NCBI GenBank assembly: GCA_023398575.1
Contig: JAEWSC010000034.1
Location: 62,001-126,000, forward strand
Direction of reading: 5' to 3'
Source: Bacillota bacterium
GTDB lineage: Bacteria > Bacillota > Clostridia > Christensenellales > Aristaeellaceae
Length of the DNA: 64,000 nt
Shown here: in pieces, positions 8,713 to 16,994 of the stretch
How the letters are laid out: every line of letters begins with the position of its first letter
How positions within the stretch are numbered: the first letter of the stretch is position 1
The notes under the pieces: model-generated
The model's input: only the letters and a program-made list of their open reading frames with translations
Told to the model about the DNA's origin: nothing
The model's database searches: none
Translations under genes and position numbers: made by a program

Positions 8713-9351
8713 ATGACCTATTCGATTGTAAAGCCTGAGCTTTTGAACATAACAGACGAAAACGCAGACAAGACATATTGGGGGGGCTTTCAGGAATGGT
8801 ACGCCAATGAATGGCACCGTATGGCAGGGTGCGGCCCTACTGCCGCTTCTAACCTGATGGCCTATCTTGCCCACACGCGGCCGGCTCTGAAAGATTTGTA
8901 CAAGTATGATTCCATGAGTCTTGCCAACTTTTCTGCCCATATGGAAGAGCTTTATCAGTTCGTAACCCCAGGTAACATGGGTCTAAACCGCGTGGAAATG
9001 TTTACGGATGGCGTGAATGCGTTTGTACAAAGCCGCGGCCTTCATCTTGTGCCCCATGTGTTTGAGGTGTCAGGAAACTTAAGCAAAAACCGCCAGCCCG
9101 TATCTGAACTGGCAGCGTTTGTGAAGGCTGGGCTTTTAAGCGATTGTCCCCTGGCTTTTTTAAATCTGACAAAGGGCCGGGTGAAAAACATTCAAGGATG
9201 GCACTGGATCACCATCACCAAGGCGGATGTGGATGAAAACAATGTGACAGCCTTCGCCTCAGATGAGGGGAATGAAATTAGCTTTGACCTAAAGCTTTGG
9301 TACCTGTCCACCCGCATGCGGGGCGGGCTGGTATACTTTACAGAGGAATAA
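8713..9351 (+). CDS. C39/papain-like cysteine peptidase-fold protein, cytoplasmic
   Basis: The 212-residue protein carries the peptidase C39-like nucleophile motif RMAGCGPTAASNLMAYL near residues 35-52. A later QGWHWITITKAD would supply the catalytic His, and an Asp/Asn follows (SDEGNEISFD). There is no signal peptide or membrane helix, whereas C39 domains are usually part of bacteriocin exporters or secreted proteins. It is transcribed alone between a promoter and a terminator. It could be a peptidase, a transglutaminase-like enzyme or an amidase; the fold call is moderately sure and the substrate is unknown. Confidence 0.65.
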   Translation: MTYSIVKPELLNITDENADKTYWGGFQEWYANEWHRMAGCGPTAASNLMAYLAHTRPALKDLYKYDSMSLANFSAHMEELYQFVTPGNMGLNRVEMFTDGVNAFVQSRGLHLVPHVFEVSGNLSKNRQPVSELAAFVKAGLLSDCPLAFLNLTKGRVKNIQGWHWITITKADVDENNVTAFASDEGNEISFDLKLWYLSTRMRGGLVYFTEE

Positions 9352-9365
9352 GCTTTATATGTCAC

Positions 9366-9399
9366 AAACGCCGGGCGGCATAAATGCTGCCCGGCGTTT
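9366..9399. terminator. Bidirectional terminator between peptidase gene and copper operon
   Basis: Eleven-bp stem AAACGCCGGGC/GCCCGGCGTTT continuing inward with GGCAT/ATGCT, with T-rich ends on both strands. It ends both the plus-strand peptidase gene and the minus-strand copper operon. Confidence 0.85.
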
Positions 9400-9418
9400 G
9401 TTTATAGGTACGTTTCCT

Positions 9419-9625
9419 TTATGCGACTTCATATCCCTCTTCGATGATAGCCGCCTTGATAGCATCAACCGGAGACTGTGCGGGGTCATGCTCCACAGTA
9501 ACCGTCTTCTCATTCAGGCTCACTGTGACGCTTTTCACACCGCCCAAGGCACCGACCGCATTTTTGACCGCCCGCTCACAATGAGAACAAGACATACCAT
9601 TTACATTCAAAACAACCGTTTGCAT
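9419..9625 (-). CDS. copZ: CopZ-like heavy-metal-binding chaperone
   Basis: A 68-residue single HMA domain with the metal-binding motif GMSCSHC near residues 10-16 and the ferredoxin-like pattern ending IIEEGYEVA. Such chaperones carry Cu(I) to CopA and CsoR in the cytoplasm. RBS AAAGGAGG is ideal. It is the last gene of the copper operon. Confidence 0.92.
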   Translation of the reverse strand: MQTVVLNVNGMSCSHCERAVKNAVGALGGVKSVTVSLNEKTVTVEHDPAQSPVDAIKAAIIEEGYEVA

Positions 9626-9643
9626 GGAATCATCCTCCTTTAT

Positions 9644-10318
9644 TTATTGCAGGCTGAAGGGCTTCAAAAATTTATCCACTTCAACCGGTTTGCCATCCGC
9701 GCCATCCACCTTCACCTTGGCGAATACCCATCCTTCCACCTTCAAGGGATCGACACCGGCGTCAACAAACACCTTGGGGTCCAGCACAAACACGATGTCC
9801 TTGTCGTTTGTGCTCAAATCCTTTGCCCACTCAAAGGCATTACCATTTCCCAAATCTACACCATAATGATCCAGTGCGGTATGGTACTTGATATTCTCAC
9901 GCTTGAGCTCCACAATTTTTTGGAAGGATGCAAAGGGAGTGGCTTCGCCAGTGTAGGTAATAGCCTGGTTGCCAAGCTTTGTGCCTACCATCAGCATGTT
10001 GCTGTAAGCCATGCCTTCCGGGAGCTTTGCAATATCCAGCCCGGCGTTTACAAAGGGTGCCGCGTCCAGCTCCAGCATCACATCGTGGATGGGGCTTTTG
10101 CTAAAATCCTTGCTCCAAATAAACCGCACCGTGCCATCCGGCGCCTTCAGTGACCAGCCGCCATTCATTTCGTCTTCAGAAACCAGGGGCGTAGTTGCCG
10201 CCATCAGCTTTTCGAAGGATTTAACCGAATCAGTTCCAACTACATCCAGTTGGGTGCAGGCCGCCAGTACAAAAAGTCCAGCCAGAGCGAGTGCTACCAA
10301 GGTAAGCTTTTTCACCAT
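9644..10318 (-). CDS. Unknown lipoprotein in copper operon
   Basis: This 224-residue protein has a clear lipoprotein signal (MVKKLTLVALALAGLFVLAA followed by Cys), so it should be anchored outside the membrane. The mature part is a beta-rich domain with an apparent two-fold pattern: LDAAPFVNAGLDIAKLPEG and LDPKVFVDAGVDPLKVEGW look like two copies of one motif. It has no Cys or His cluster; Met residues occur in EGMAYSNMLMVG. Its place between copA and copZ links it to copper, but I do not recognise the family and cannot say whether it binds metal. Confidence 0.75.
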   Translation of the reverse strand: MVKKLTLVALALAGLFVLAACTQLDVVGTDSVKSFEKLMAATTPLVSEDEMNGGWSLKAPDGTVRFIWSKDFSKSPIHDVMLELDAAPFVNAGLDIAKLPEGMAYSNMLMVGTKLGNQAITYTGEATPFASFQKIVELKRENIKYHTALDHYGVDLGNGNAFEWAKDLSTNDKDIVFVLDPKVFVDAGVDPLKVEGWVFAKVKVDGADGKPVEVDKFLKPFSLQ

Positions 10319-10359
10319 ATAAGATTCCCTTCCTTTTCCTTTATGAATAAATCGTTTGC

Positions 10360-12825
10360 TTATTTGTGATACGGTTTGAACCTTTTCAAGCGCAGGGCGT
10401 TGGCAAGTACCGACACAGAGCTTAGCGCCATGGCTGCGGCCGCGATGACAGGATTCAACAGCGGACCGCCGAACACATGCAATAGCCCAGCCGCAACGGG
10501 GATACCCAGCGTATTGTACGCAAAGGCCCAGAACAGGTTTTGTTTGATGTTGCGGATGGTGCTCTTGCTCAACTGGATACCTGTGGGCACATCCATCAAA
10601 TCGCTGCGCATCAGCACAATATCGGCAGATTCCATGGCAACATCCGTGCCAGAACCGATAGCAATACCAACATCCGCTTGGGTCAGCGCCGGCGCATCGT
10701 TGATGCCATCACCCACCATGGCGACCTTACGGCCTTCTGCCTGCAGCTTTTTCACCTCGCTGGACTTATCCTGGGGCAGCACCTCGGCCAGAACCTTGGT
10801 GATGCCAACCTGCTTGGCAATAGCTTTCGCGGTTCTTGCGTTATCACCGGTGATCATGGCCACTTCAATGCCCATTTCATTGAGCTTTGCAATGGCTTTA
10901 GCACTGCTCTCCTTTACGACGTCCGCCACAGCGATGATGCCGGCCATCTTACCATCCAACGCAATGTACATGGGTGTTTTGCCTTCGCCCGCCAGACGGT
11001 TGGAGTCTGCCTCCAGTTCTTGAAGGGAAATATCCCGTTCGTCCATCAGCTTTTTGTTGCCAATCAGCGTGGCGATGCCATCAATCACAACCTCAATGCC
11101 GCGGCCAGGAATGGCTGCGAAATCGCTGCCGCCAAGGATGGGTAAATTCTCTTTTTCGGCGCCTCTTACGATGGCTGCACCTAGCGGGTGCTCCGATCCC
11201 TTCTCAGCAGAAGCGGCAATTTTCAATAGCTTTTCCCGGGCGATTCCCCCCACGGGGAGAATATCTGTCACCTCGGGTTTACCTTCGGTAATGGTGCCGG
11301 TTTTATCAAAAACGATGGTATTGATCTTATGGGCAGTCTCAAGTGCTTCGCCACCCTTGATGAGTATGCCGTATTCCGCGCCCTTGCCAGTACCAACCAT
11401 GATGGCAGTGGGCGTAGCCAGACCCAGCGCACAGGGGCAGGCGATGACCAGTACAGAAACAAACACCGTCAGCGCAAAGGAGAGCGATTCGCCGGCCAGC
11501 AGCCATGCACCAAAGACAAGCAGCGCAATCAGGCACACAACAGGCACAAAGTAACCGGAAACGATGTCCGCCATCTTGGCAATGGGCGCCTTGGTGCCCT
11601 GGGCATCCTCGACCAGCTTGATAATTTGGGCCAGGGCCGTATCTGCGCCTACCTTTTTTGCCTCAAAGCGGATAACGCCATTGCTGTTGATGGTAGCGGC
11701 AAATACCTTGTCGCCGGCCTTTTTGTCAATGGGCATGCTTTCACCCGTGAGCATAGACTCATCCACAGAGGTATGCCCCTCCAGCACCACGCCATCCACC
11801 GGAATTTTTTCACCGGGCTTCACCAGGATGATATCGCCGATTTCCACCTCATCAATAGGGGTTTCCACATCCTGCCCGTTGGATATGACAATGGCGGTTT
11901 TCGGGGCCAAACCCATCAGTTTTTTGATGGCTTCTGAGGTACGGCCCTTGGACACTGCCTCCAGCGTTTTGCCCAACATAATCAAGGTAATAATTACACC
12001 GGCTGTTTCAAAATACAACTTATCTACAGAGATAAAATGCCCGGTGGCAATTTGATAGGTGGAGTACAGACTGTAGCCGATGGCCGCTGTTGTGCCGATG
12101 GCAATCAGCGAATCCATGTTGGGACTGCGCTTGATAAGCGCCTTGAATCCGACCCGGTAAAATCTGTTACCGGCGATTACAATGGGGATTGTGAGCAAAA
12201 TCTCCGTCAGTGCGTACACCAGGGGATAGTTCATGGGGTCCAGGAACCTGGGCACCGGCAAGTTCGGCCAGGTGATCATAGGCGCCATGGCAATGTATAA
12301 GAGCGGAATACCGAAGGTGGCCGATACGATAAACTTGATCCACATCAAGCGAATTTCTTTTTCCTTGCGCAGCTTATCTTCATCTACCGTATTCTTTTCG
12401 GTACTCAGTGCCTTGTAACCCAGTTTTTCAATGGTCTGGCGTATAGCGGAAAGCCGAACCTTTTGCGGAATATATTCCACGGTCGCTTTTTCCGTCGCGA
12501 GATTCACAGATGCGCTCACTACGCCATCCAGTTTTGCCAAACCCTTTTCAATACGCTGTGCACAGGCCGCGCAGGTCATGCCGCCAATGGGAATAGTGAC
12601 ATGGCTGCCCGCAGCAATTTCCGCCACGCCATACCCCGCCTTTTCCACGGCCGCCTTGATCTCCTTATCCGACAGCGCGCCAGCATCATATTCCACCGTC
12701 AGCTTTTCGGTGGCAAAGTTCACCGCCGCTGCAGCCACGCCACCAAGCTTTGACACCGCTTTCTCCACCCTTTGGGCGCAGGCCGCGCAGGTCATGCCGG
12801 TGATGGTAATGGTTTCTTTGTTCAT
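10360..12825 (-). CDS. copA: Copper-translocating P-type ATPase CopA
   Basis: The 821-residue pump exports Cu(I) from the cytoplasm. Two N-terminal HMA domains carry GMTCAAC motifs (near residues 9-15 and 88-94). The transmembrane metal site is CPC in VIACPCALG. The actuator has TGES, the phosphorylation site is DKTGT, and the nucleotide domain has the SEHPLG His-Pro motif and GDGIND. Length and order match Bacillus-type CopA. RBS GGTAGG precedes the ATG. It lies downstream of csoR and the DUF2318 gene and should be copper-induced through CsoR. Confidence 0.97.
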   Translation of the reverse strand: MNKETITITGMTCAACAQRVEKAVSKLGGVAAAAVNFATEKLTVEYDAGALSDKEIKAAVEKAGYGVAEIAAGSHVTIPIGGMTCAACAQRIEKGLAKLDGVVSASVNLATEKATVEYIPQKVRLSAIRQTIEKLGYKALSTEKNTVDEDKLRKEKEIRLMWIKFIVSATFGIPLLYIAMAPMITWPNLPVPRFLDPMNYPLVYALTEILLTIPIVIAGNRFYRVGFKALIKRSPNMDSLIAIGTTAAIGYSLYSTYQIATGHFISVDKLYFETAGVIITLIMLGKTLEAVSKGRTSEAIKKLMGLAPKTAIVISNGQDVETPIDEVEIGDIILVKPGEKIPVDGVVLEGHTSVDESMLTGESMPIDKKAGDKVFAATINSNGVIRFEAKKVGADTALAQIIKLVEDAQGTKAPIAKMADIVSGYFVPVVCLIALLVFGAWLLAGESLSFALTVFVSVLVIACPCALGLATPTAIMVGTGKGAEYGILIKGGEALETAHKINTIVFDKTGTITEGKPEVTDILPVGGIAREKLLKIAASAEKGSEHPLGAAIVRGAEKENLPILGGSDFAAIPGRGIEVVIDGIATLIGNKKLMDERDISLQELEADSNRLAGEGKTPMYIALDGKMAGIIAVADVVKESSAKAIAKLNEMGIEVAMITGDNARTAKAIAKQVGITKVLAEVLPQDKSSEVKKLQAEGRKVAMVGDGINDAPALTQADVGIAIGSGTDVAMESADIVLMRSDLMDVPTGIQLSKSTIRNIKQNLFWAFAYNTLGIPVAAGLLHVFGGPLLNPVIAAAAMALSSVSVLANALRLKRFKPYHK

Positions 12826-12889
12826 GGTTGTACCTACCTTTCCAGTTCGCCGTCCGCCTGACTACCGGCAGCCGTACATGGGGATATAA

Positions 12890-13453
12890 TTAATATTTCC
12901 AATTCAGAAAGAATTCCTTCGCCGCCTGCAAAAGCTCATACGGAACAGTAATCGTATTTCCCTCTACCGTCTTGTAATCCGCCACAATCGGCAGCGGGTT
13001 GCAGCCGCCCCTGACCTTTTCTACATCGCTGGTCTTAAAGCGGTTCCCGCAGTTCTGGCACACCAGCGTGTCGCCTTCCTGCACATAATAACCCCTGCCG
13101 GAATCATAGCAAACCTGGCAGGTATTAAACGCTGTGCGAATTGTACCATCCGGCGCTTTTACAGCAAGCAGTTCCATCGAAACATCTTCCACCACGATGG
13201 GATAGAAGGTGGCTGTTTCTGTAATGCCGTCTGTAGTAATCACATAGTCATCCGTAACAACGGTGGGCGTTGCAACCGGCAGTAAAGTTGCCTGGCTCTG
13301 AACAGGAGGCAGCGTGGCGGGAGCCGGCGTCTTATTCCCTGGGCCTGCCGCTAATGCAGCTCCTATTACAGCAACGGCCAAAATCAGTGCACCTAGAATG
13401 TAGTAAGCGGGCTTGGGTGCCGGCTTTTTTGCGTTCTTGCTTGCGTTTGGCAT
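12890..13453 (-). CDS. DUF2318 membrane-anchored protein
   Basis: The 187-residue protein has an N-terminal anchor (YYILGALILAVAVIGAALAA), a Pro/Thr/Ala linker and a C-terminal DUF2318 domain. That domain shows VKAPDGTIRTAFNTCQVC and LVCQNCGNRF, two CxxC pairs plus GGCNPLP. The family is called FtrD-like and is often near iron or copper transport genes; it may bind an Fe-S cluster or metal outside the cell. Being second in a CsoR-controlled operon supports a role in extracytoplasmic copper handling (inference). Confidence 0.85.
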   Translation of the reverse strand: MPNASKNAKKPAPKPAYYILGALILAVAVIGAALAAGPGNKTPAPATLPPVQSQATLLPVATPTVVTDDYVITTDGITETATFYPIVVEDVSMELLAVKAPDGTIRTAFNTCQVCYDSGRGYYVQEGDTLVCQNCGNRFKTSDVEKVRGGCNPLPIVADYKTVEGNTITVPYELLQAAKEFFLNWKY

Positions 13454-13517
13454 AGTTATTCATCCTTCCCAATGTCTAATTACTTGTTTTATGGCCTATC
13501 GATTTTCGGCCGTGCAG

Positions 13518-13871
13518 TTACAACAGCCTGCCGATGGTGGTCAGAAGCTCGTCGACCACCTCGTCTTCACCATTTCGGATTCTTTCCACCAAGCAGCCAT
13601 GAATGTGATTTTCCAGCACCATTTTGCTGATGGAAGTCAATGCCGCCCGTACTGCCGCTACCTGGTTTAAGATATCATCACAGTACGCATCCTTTTCCAC
13701 CATTCCCTTGATGCCCCGCACCTGCCCTTCCACACAGTTGAGCCGCTTTACAAGAGTAGCCCGAAGTTTTTCCTCCCGCACCGTTTTACGCTGTGAGCAG
13801 TGGGGACAAGCTGCCGCTTCTTGATCCATTGTATCTGCCGTATCTATACGTTCCATTTTCTGATCCGCCAT
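13518..13871 (-). CDS. csoR: CsoR-family copper-sensing repressor
   Basis: A 117-residue all-helical DUF156/CsoR repressor. The copper-binding trio is visible: Cys in AYCDDIL, then His and Cys in ENHIHGCL, with the helix RLNCVEGQVRGIKGM before them. The N-terminal extension adds a CPHC motif (residues 22-25), which is not part of the usual core and could form another metal site. RBS GAAGGAG precedes the ATG. It is the first gene of the operon and probably represses its own promoter until Cu(I) binds. Confidence 0.93.
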   Translation of the reverse strand: MADQKMERIDTADTMDQEAAACPHCSQRKTVREEKLRATLVKRLNCVEGQVRGIKGMVEKDAYCDDILNQVAAVRAALTSISKMVLENHIHGCLVERIRNGEDEVVDELLTTIGRLL

Positions 13872-13900
13872 CTATAGATTCTCCTTCAATCACAAAGTTA

Positions 13901-13954
13901 CTATACCCCCGTGGGGTGTATCGACATTATAAAAAAAGAATCTTACTTTGTCAA
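13901..13954 (-). promoter_or_regulatory. Copper operon promoter with CsoR-type operator
   Basis: On the minus strand TTGACA (13954-13949) and TATAAT (13931-13926) are perfect consensus boxes with a 17-bp spacer. Just downstream, at about 13901-13920, lies TACCCCC-G-TGGGGTGTA, a C-run/G-run near-palindrome of the kind bound by CsoR. Repressor bound there would block initiation. Confidence 0.85.
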
Positions 13955-14181
13955 TAACAATTAATTGAGTGCGACGCAGCAGAATACATTGGATGACAGA
14001 CGAATGAGGGACGGCGGATGTCCCTTTCATCCATGACATGTTTATTGTAGATTTTCATTTTGGAGATTTGATGGAGATTGCAATGAAATTTGCTACCGTA
14101 TTCGAAAACATTAATGAATTTTTGTAGCAGCCGCATGAACAGGCATTATGCAGGATACTGCTTGTCATTGTGATTTTTTTC

Positions 14182-14210
14182 TTGCATTTTTTACTCTTGT
14201 CAGGTATACT
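14182..14210 (+). promoter_or_regulatory. Promoter of leader-regulated GNAT gene
   Basis: TTGCAT (14182-14187), 17 bp, TATACT (14205-14210). Transcription should start near 14217, giving a leader of about 230 nt before the acetyltransferase gene. Confidence 0.75.
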
Positions 14211-14243
14211 GCTGCAAAACATGCAGGAAAGGAGCTGTAAGCT

Positions 14244-14351
14244 ATGCGCACGATATCGTTTGCCGCCTGTTACAATGCATCTGCAAAGTCTGCGTCCGAA
14301 CGTCACGGTACGCAGGCTTTAGCTCTTTTTGCTTTCTTATTGCGGGGATAG
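14244..14351 (+). CDS. Leader peptide, 35 aa
   Basis: An ATG with strong ribosome site AAAGGAG (14228-14234) opens a 36-codon reading frame starting MRTISFAACY and ending FAFLLRG. It lies fully inside the leader RNA upstream of a terminator. The coding stretch 14316-14332 can pair with the 5' arm of that terminator, so ribosome position on this ORF should decide the RNA fold. No similarity to a functional protein is seen. The regulatory role is inferred from the structure. Confidence 0.7.
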   Translation: MRTISFAACYNASAKSASERHGTQALALFAFLLRG

Positions 14352-14391
14352 CGGCAACGCATCTGCGAACCGGGCAAAAAGCGGCTAAGGC
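14316..14391 (+). promoter_or_regulatory. Antiterminator pairing in GNAT leader
   Basis: GCTTTAGCTCTTTTTGC (14316-14332) is complementary over about 16 pairs to 14374-14391, which includes the left arm of the terminator. The same left segment (14316-14325) can also pair with 14232-14242, the Shine-Dalgarno region, as an anti-antiterminator. The structures are mutually exclusive. Confidence 0.7.
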
Positions 14392-14415
14392 GAAAACCTT
14401 AGCCGCTTTTTCATA
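14376..14415 (+). terminator. Leader terminator (attenuator) before GNAT gene
   Basis: A perfect 15-bp stem AAAAAGCGGCTAAGG/CCTTAGCCGCTTTTT around the loop CGAAAA, ending in a T-run. It lies 33 bp upstream of the acetyltransferase ATG and downstream of the leader ORF, so it must be read through for expression. Confidence 0.85.
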
Positions 14416-14447
14416 TATACAAACAAAACAGAGGAGGACGCAAAATA

Positions 14448-15473
14448 ATGAAAACCTTGGAAACTGCTCGCCTGACACTTCGCAAATTTACCTTGGATGA
14501 CTTGGATGCCGTGCAAAGCTATGCGAGTGTCCGCGAAAACATACGCTACATGGAGTGGGGACCTAACACCATAGAACAGACGCAAGCTTTTCTGAATATG
14601 GCCATGGCCATGGCAGAGGAAACCCCCTGCCAAGATTACCAATATGCTGCTATCCTACGCGATACCGGCCGGCTCATCGGCGGATCCAACCTGGCGATAA
14701 AAGGGAATAGGGCAGAGATTGGCTGGATACTGCACCAGGATTTCTGGAAACAAGGCTTAGGACCGGAAATGGGCAGAGCGATGCTTGGGCTTGGCTTTGA
14801 TGAGCTTCAATTGCACCGCATCACCGCCCGCTGCGATGCGGAGAATTATGGGTCGTACCGCGTGATGGAGAAAATCGGCATGCGCCGGGAAGGACTTTTT
14901 ATCAAAGGACGCCCGGCAGACAAACTGTCTGATCAGGATTATGGCGATGAACTCACCTATGCCATGATAAAGGATGAGTGGGATGCACAAAAAGAGATTG
15001 CGTACTACAATTCCCTTCCCTTTGTGTTTGATGGATTTCTTGATCTGAAGGAGCTATCCGGTGACGGAATATACCTGGTCTGCACGGCAAAAAAACCTGC
15101 CAATCCCGAAAAGAAATATGTGCCGGCCTATCATTTTGCCATTTGTCTGGGCGGGGAAGCAATTGGCGATATCAACCTGCGGATCGGGTATACTGACAGC
15201 CTATACTATGGCGGGCAGATCGGCTATAACATTGACGAAAAGTACAGGGGTAACGGATACGCTGTAACCGCCTGCCGCCTTTTGCAGCCTGTGGCAAAAG
15301 CCCATGGCATGAAAAAGCTGCTGATCACTAACCTGAAAACCAATACCGCATCCAGGCGCGTTTGCGAAAAGCTGGGGGCTCGGCATGTGCGCCTGATCAG
15401 AATACCGGAATGGCATGATATGTACAAAGAAGGCAAGCGCATTGTAAACGTATTCGAGTGGACTGTGGAATAA
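14448..15473 (+). CDS. Tandem GNAT acetyltransferase, 341 aa
   Basis: Two GNAT domains are joined in one protein. Residues 1-175 are RimJ/RimL-like (ETARLTLRKFTLDDLDAVQS, acetyl-CoA loop around WKQGLGPEMGRAM, then ENYGSYRVMEKIGM). Residues 180-341 form a second domain (AIGDINLRIGY, EKYRGNGYAVTACRLL, SRRVCEKLGARHV). Both keep the Q/RxxGxG/A-like coenzyme loop. RBS GAGGAGG precedes the ATG. RimJ-like enzymes acetylate protein N-termini, while relatives modify antibiotics or small amines. The attenuator upstream suggests induction by a translation inhibitor. The substrate is unknown. Confidence 0.85.
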   Translation: MKTLETARLTLRKFTLDDLDAVQSYASVRENIRYMEWGPNTIEQTQAFLNMAMAMAEETPCQDYQYAAILRDTGRLIGGSNLAIKGNRAEIGWILHQDFWKQGLGPEMGRAMLGLGFDELQLHRITARCDAENYGSYRVMEKIGMRREGLFIKGRPADKLSDQDYGDELTYAMIKDEWDAQKEIAYYNSLPFVFDGFLDLKELSGDGIYLVCTAKKPANPEKKYVPAYHFAICLGGEAIGDINLRIGYTDSLYYGGQIGYNIDEKYRGNGYAVTACRLLQPVAKAHGMKKLLITNLKTNTASRRVCEKLGARHVRLIRIPEWHDMYKEGKRIVNVFEWTVE

Positions 15474-15565
15474 CATCTATTCTCATTTCGCACTCGTATG
15501 GATGAAGCTGCGGTGAACGGCAAAAACTATAAAAGGACCTCACTACATTAAAAGAGGATAATGCT

Positions 15566-16252
15566 TTGTCATCGTTCGCACCTCCACGAGAGGAAAAGAG
15601 CACCTTCACCATTGCTTTACTCTACATGCTGGCACTTTTGATCACCTGGAGCGGGGCCTGGTTGTTTGCCATTTGGCTTCGGGAACAAAATTCGTGGTTT
15701 GGCCAGCCCTTTGGCGCGTTTCTCTACTGGCTGGCAATGCGCATGCTGCTATGGGTGCTGCCCTCCCTTCACATCATCCGCCTGTCGGGCCGCAGTGTTC
15801 GGGAAGTGCTTGGCTTTAACCGCGTGAAGGCCATCCTTTTATGGGGCGGGATTACAGGGCTGATCTGGGGTGGCAAGACTCCCCTGTTTGCGCTTTTGGG
15901 CGGCCAGCCAGTTGGGCCAATCGTATGGGATTGGTCCTTTGTTACCGCTGTGGTCTATGCGCCGTTGGTCGAAGAAATCACCTTTCGCGGTGCACTGATG
16001 GGTGCTTTTTTGACACGCATGCGTTTTTCTGCCGCCAACCTTATCACTGGCGTTCTATTTCTTTTGATCCATTTCCCCAGTTGGTATTTTGAAGGTGTCT
16101 TCCGCTCTGATCTATTGATCCCCGCAAGCTATTCGGTGGGTATTTTGCTGTTGGGCTGGATTTTAGGCATTGTGGCCCACAGCGCAAAATCGGTGGCCGC
16201 CGCTACCCTTACGCATATGCTCAACAACTTCTTTCAGCGGTTTCTAGCATAA
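15566..16252 (+). CDS. CPBP-family intramembrane metalloprotease (Abi)
   Basis: The 228-residue protein has about six to seven membrane segments and the CAAX-protease/bacteriocin-processing motifs EEITFR (Glu-Glu-x3-Arg), LIHFPSWYF and HMLNNF, which hold the zinc-binding Glu and His residues. Relatives cleave prenylated or membrane substrates or give bacteriocin immunity. TTG at 15566 is taken as start because AGAGG lies eight bases upstream and no in-frame ATG fits. It follows the GNAT gene by 92 bp with no terminator between, so it may share its regulation. Confidence 0.85.
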   Translation: MSSFAPPREEKSTFTIALLYMLALLITWSGAWLFAIWLREQNSWFGQPFGAFLYWLAMRMLLWVLPSLHIIRLSGRSVREVLGFNRVKAILLWGGITGLIWGGKTPLFALLGGQPVGPIVWDWSFVTAVVYAPLVEEITFRGALMGAFLTRMRFSAANLITGVLFLLIHFPSWYFEGVFRSDLLIPASYSVGILLLGWILGIVAHSAKSVAAATLTHMLNNFFQRFLA

Positions 16253-16281
16253 TATTTCTTAAACAGTATAAATAAACCGAC

Positions 16282-16299
16282 AGCCAGCAATCATGCTGG
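16282..16299 (+). terminator. Possible weak terminator after CPBP gene
   Basis: GCCAGC-AATCAT-GCTGGC hairpin just after the stop codon, without a clear T-run. Termination here is uncertain. Confidence 0.35.
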
Positions 16300-16308
16300 C
16301 GTCTAAGC

Positions 16309-16356
16309 ATGCAGGAAGACTCGATCTTAGAATACGTCTATGAGCAAGTGAAGTAG
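16309..16356 (+). pseudogene. Possible 3' remnant of a gene
   Basis: A 15-codon frame reading MQEDSILEYVYEQVK then stop has the look of the C-terminus of a folded protein, and its upstream part is missing. It lies at the edge of the AT-rich stretch. It could be chance; it is too short to identify. Confidence 0.2.
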
Positions 16357-16387
16357 GACAAACGCAATATGAGTATATTAGGCGGTT

Positions 16388-16903
16388 CTATAAAGTAACT
16401 ATCTTTATGTTATTAATTGACTTAAAGTCAATTGGGAAGACAACCTCTTGCTCATTGAGAATAGCAGGAGTACCTATCGAAAAATTAGTGCACCAGTACT
16501 TTTGAATGTATTCATTCAGCCCAACCAGGTCGATACCAAAATAATTCGGTTTAGCATCGGCTTCTAACTTCAAATATTGACAACCTTCATACACCCAATA
16601 AATATCTGTGAGATTAATGTTTTTCGTCCACGATACGAAATGACTTGTTTCTTTAATCCCATACCTTGGTTCATTCTTCTCATAACGCTTATGTAAACGA
16701 TAAAGTGGACCAACATATTTTACCATAGAAACGAAATCTCGTTCTTCAACATTACTGCTTTTTTCCCATCCTGTGATTACATTCTGAATCATATTCCACA
16801 TATGATCATAGTAAACCAAATCGTTTTCACTTCGCCGCGCGCCCTCTTTAGTATGATTCACCCACCGGCGCAAATCAAGGCAAATTTTTTCTTCTATTGA
16901 CAT
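16388..16903 (-). CDS. Hypothetical protein, 171 aa, AT-rich
   Basis: I do not recognise this protein. It is cytoplasmic and mixed-charge, starts MSIEEKICLDLRRWVNHTKE, and is rich in Tyr and Trp (VYYDHMWNMIQNVITGWEK, FVSWTKNINLTDIYWVYEG). It has no membrane segment or known motif. The base composition is clearly more AT-rich than the neighbouring genes, which suggests recent transfer. It is transcribed alone on the minus strand. Confidence 0.6.
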   Translation of the reverse strand: MSIEEKICLDLRRWVNHTKEGARRSENDLVYYDHMWNMIQNVITGWEKSSNVEERDFVSMVKYVGPLYRLHKRYEKNEPRYGIKETSHFVSWTKNINLTDIYWVYEGCQYLKLEADAKPNYFGIDLVGLNEYIQKYWCTNFSIGTPAILNEQEVVFPIDFKSINNIKIVTL

Positions 16904-16994
16904 TAAATCACCAAATCCAATTATTGTGCATCTTTGAAGGCTCTAATTAATTTTTCCAATACAATCATTTTTCATTTTATACTTTATTGGAAAA

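Noticed and set aside
10540..11145. Plus-strand frames over copA
   Set aside because: The opposite strand is a full-length P-type ATPase with all motifs.
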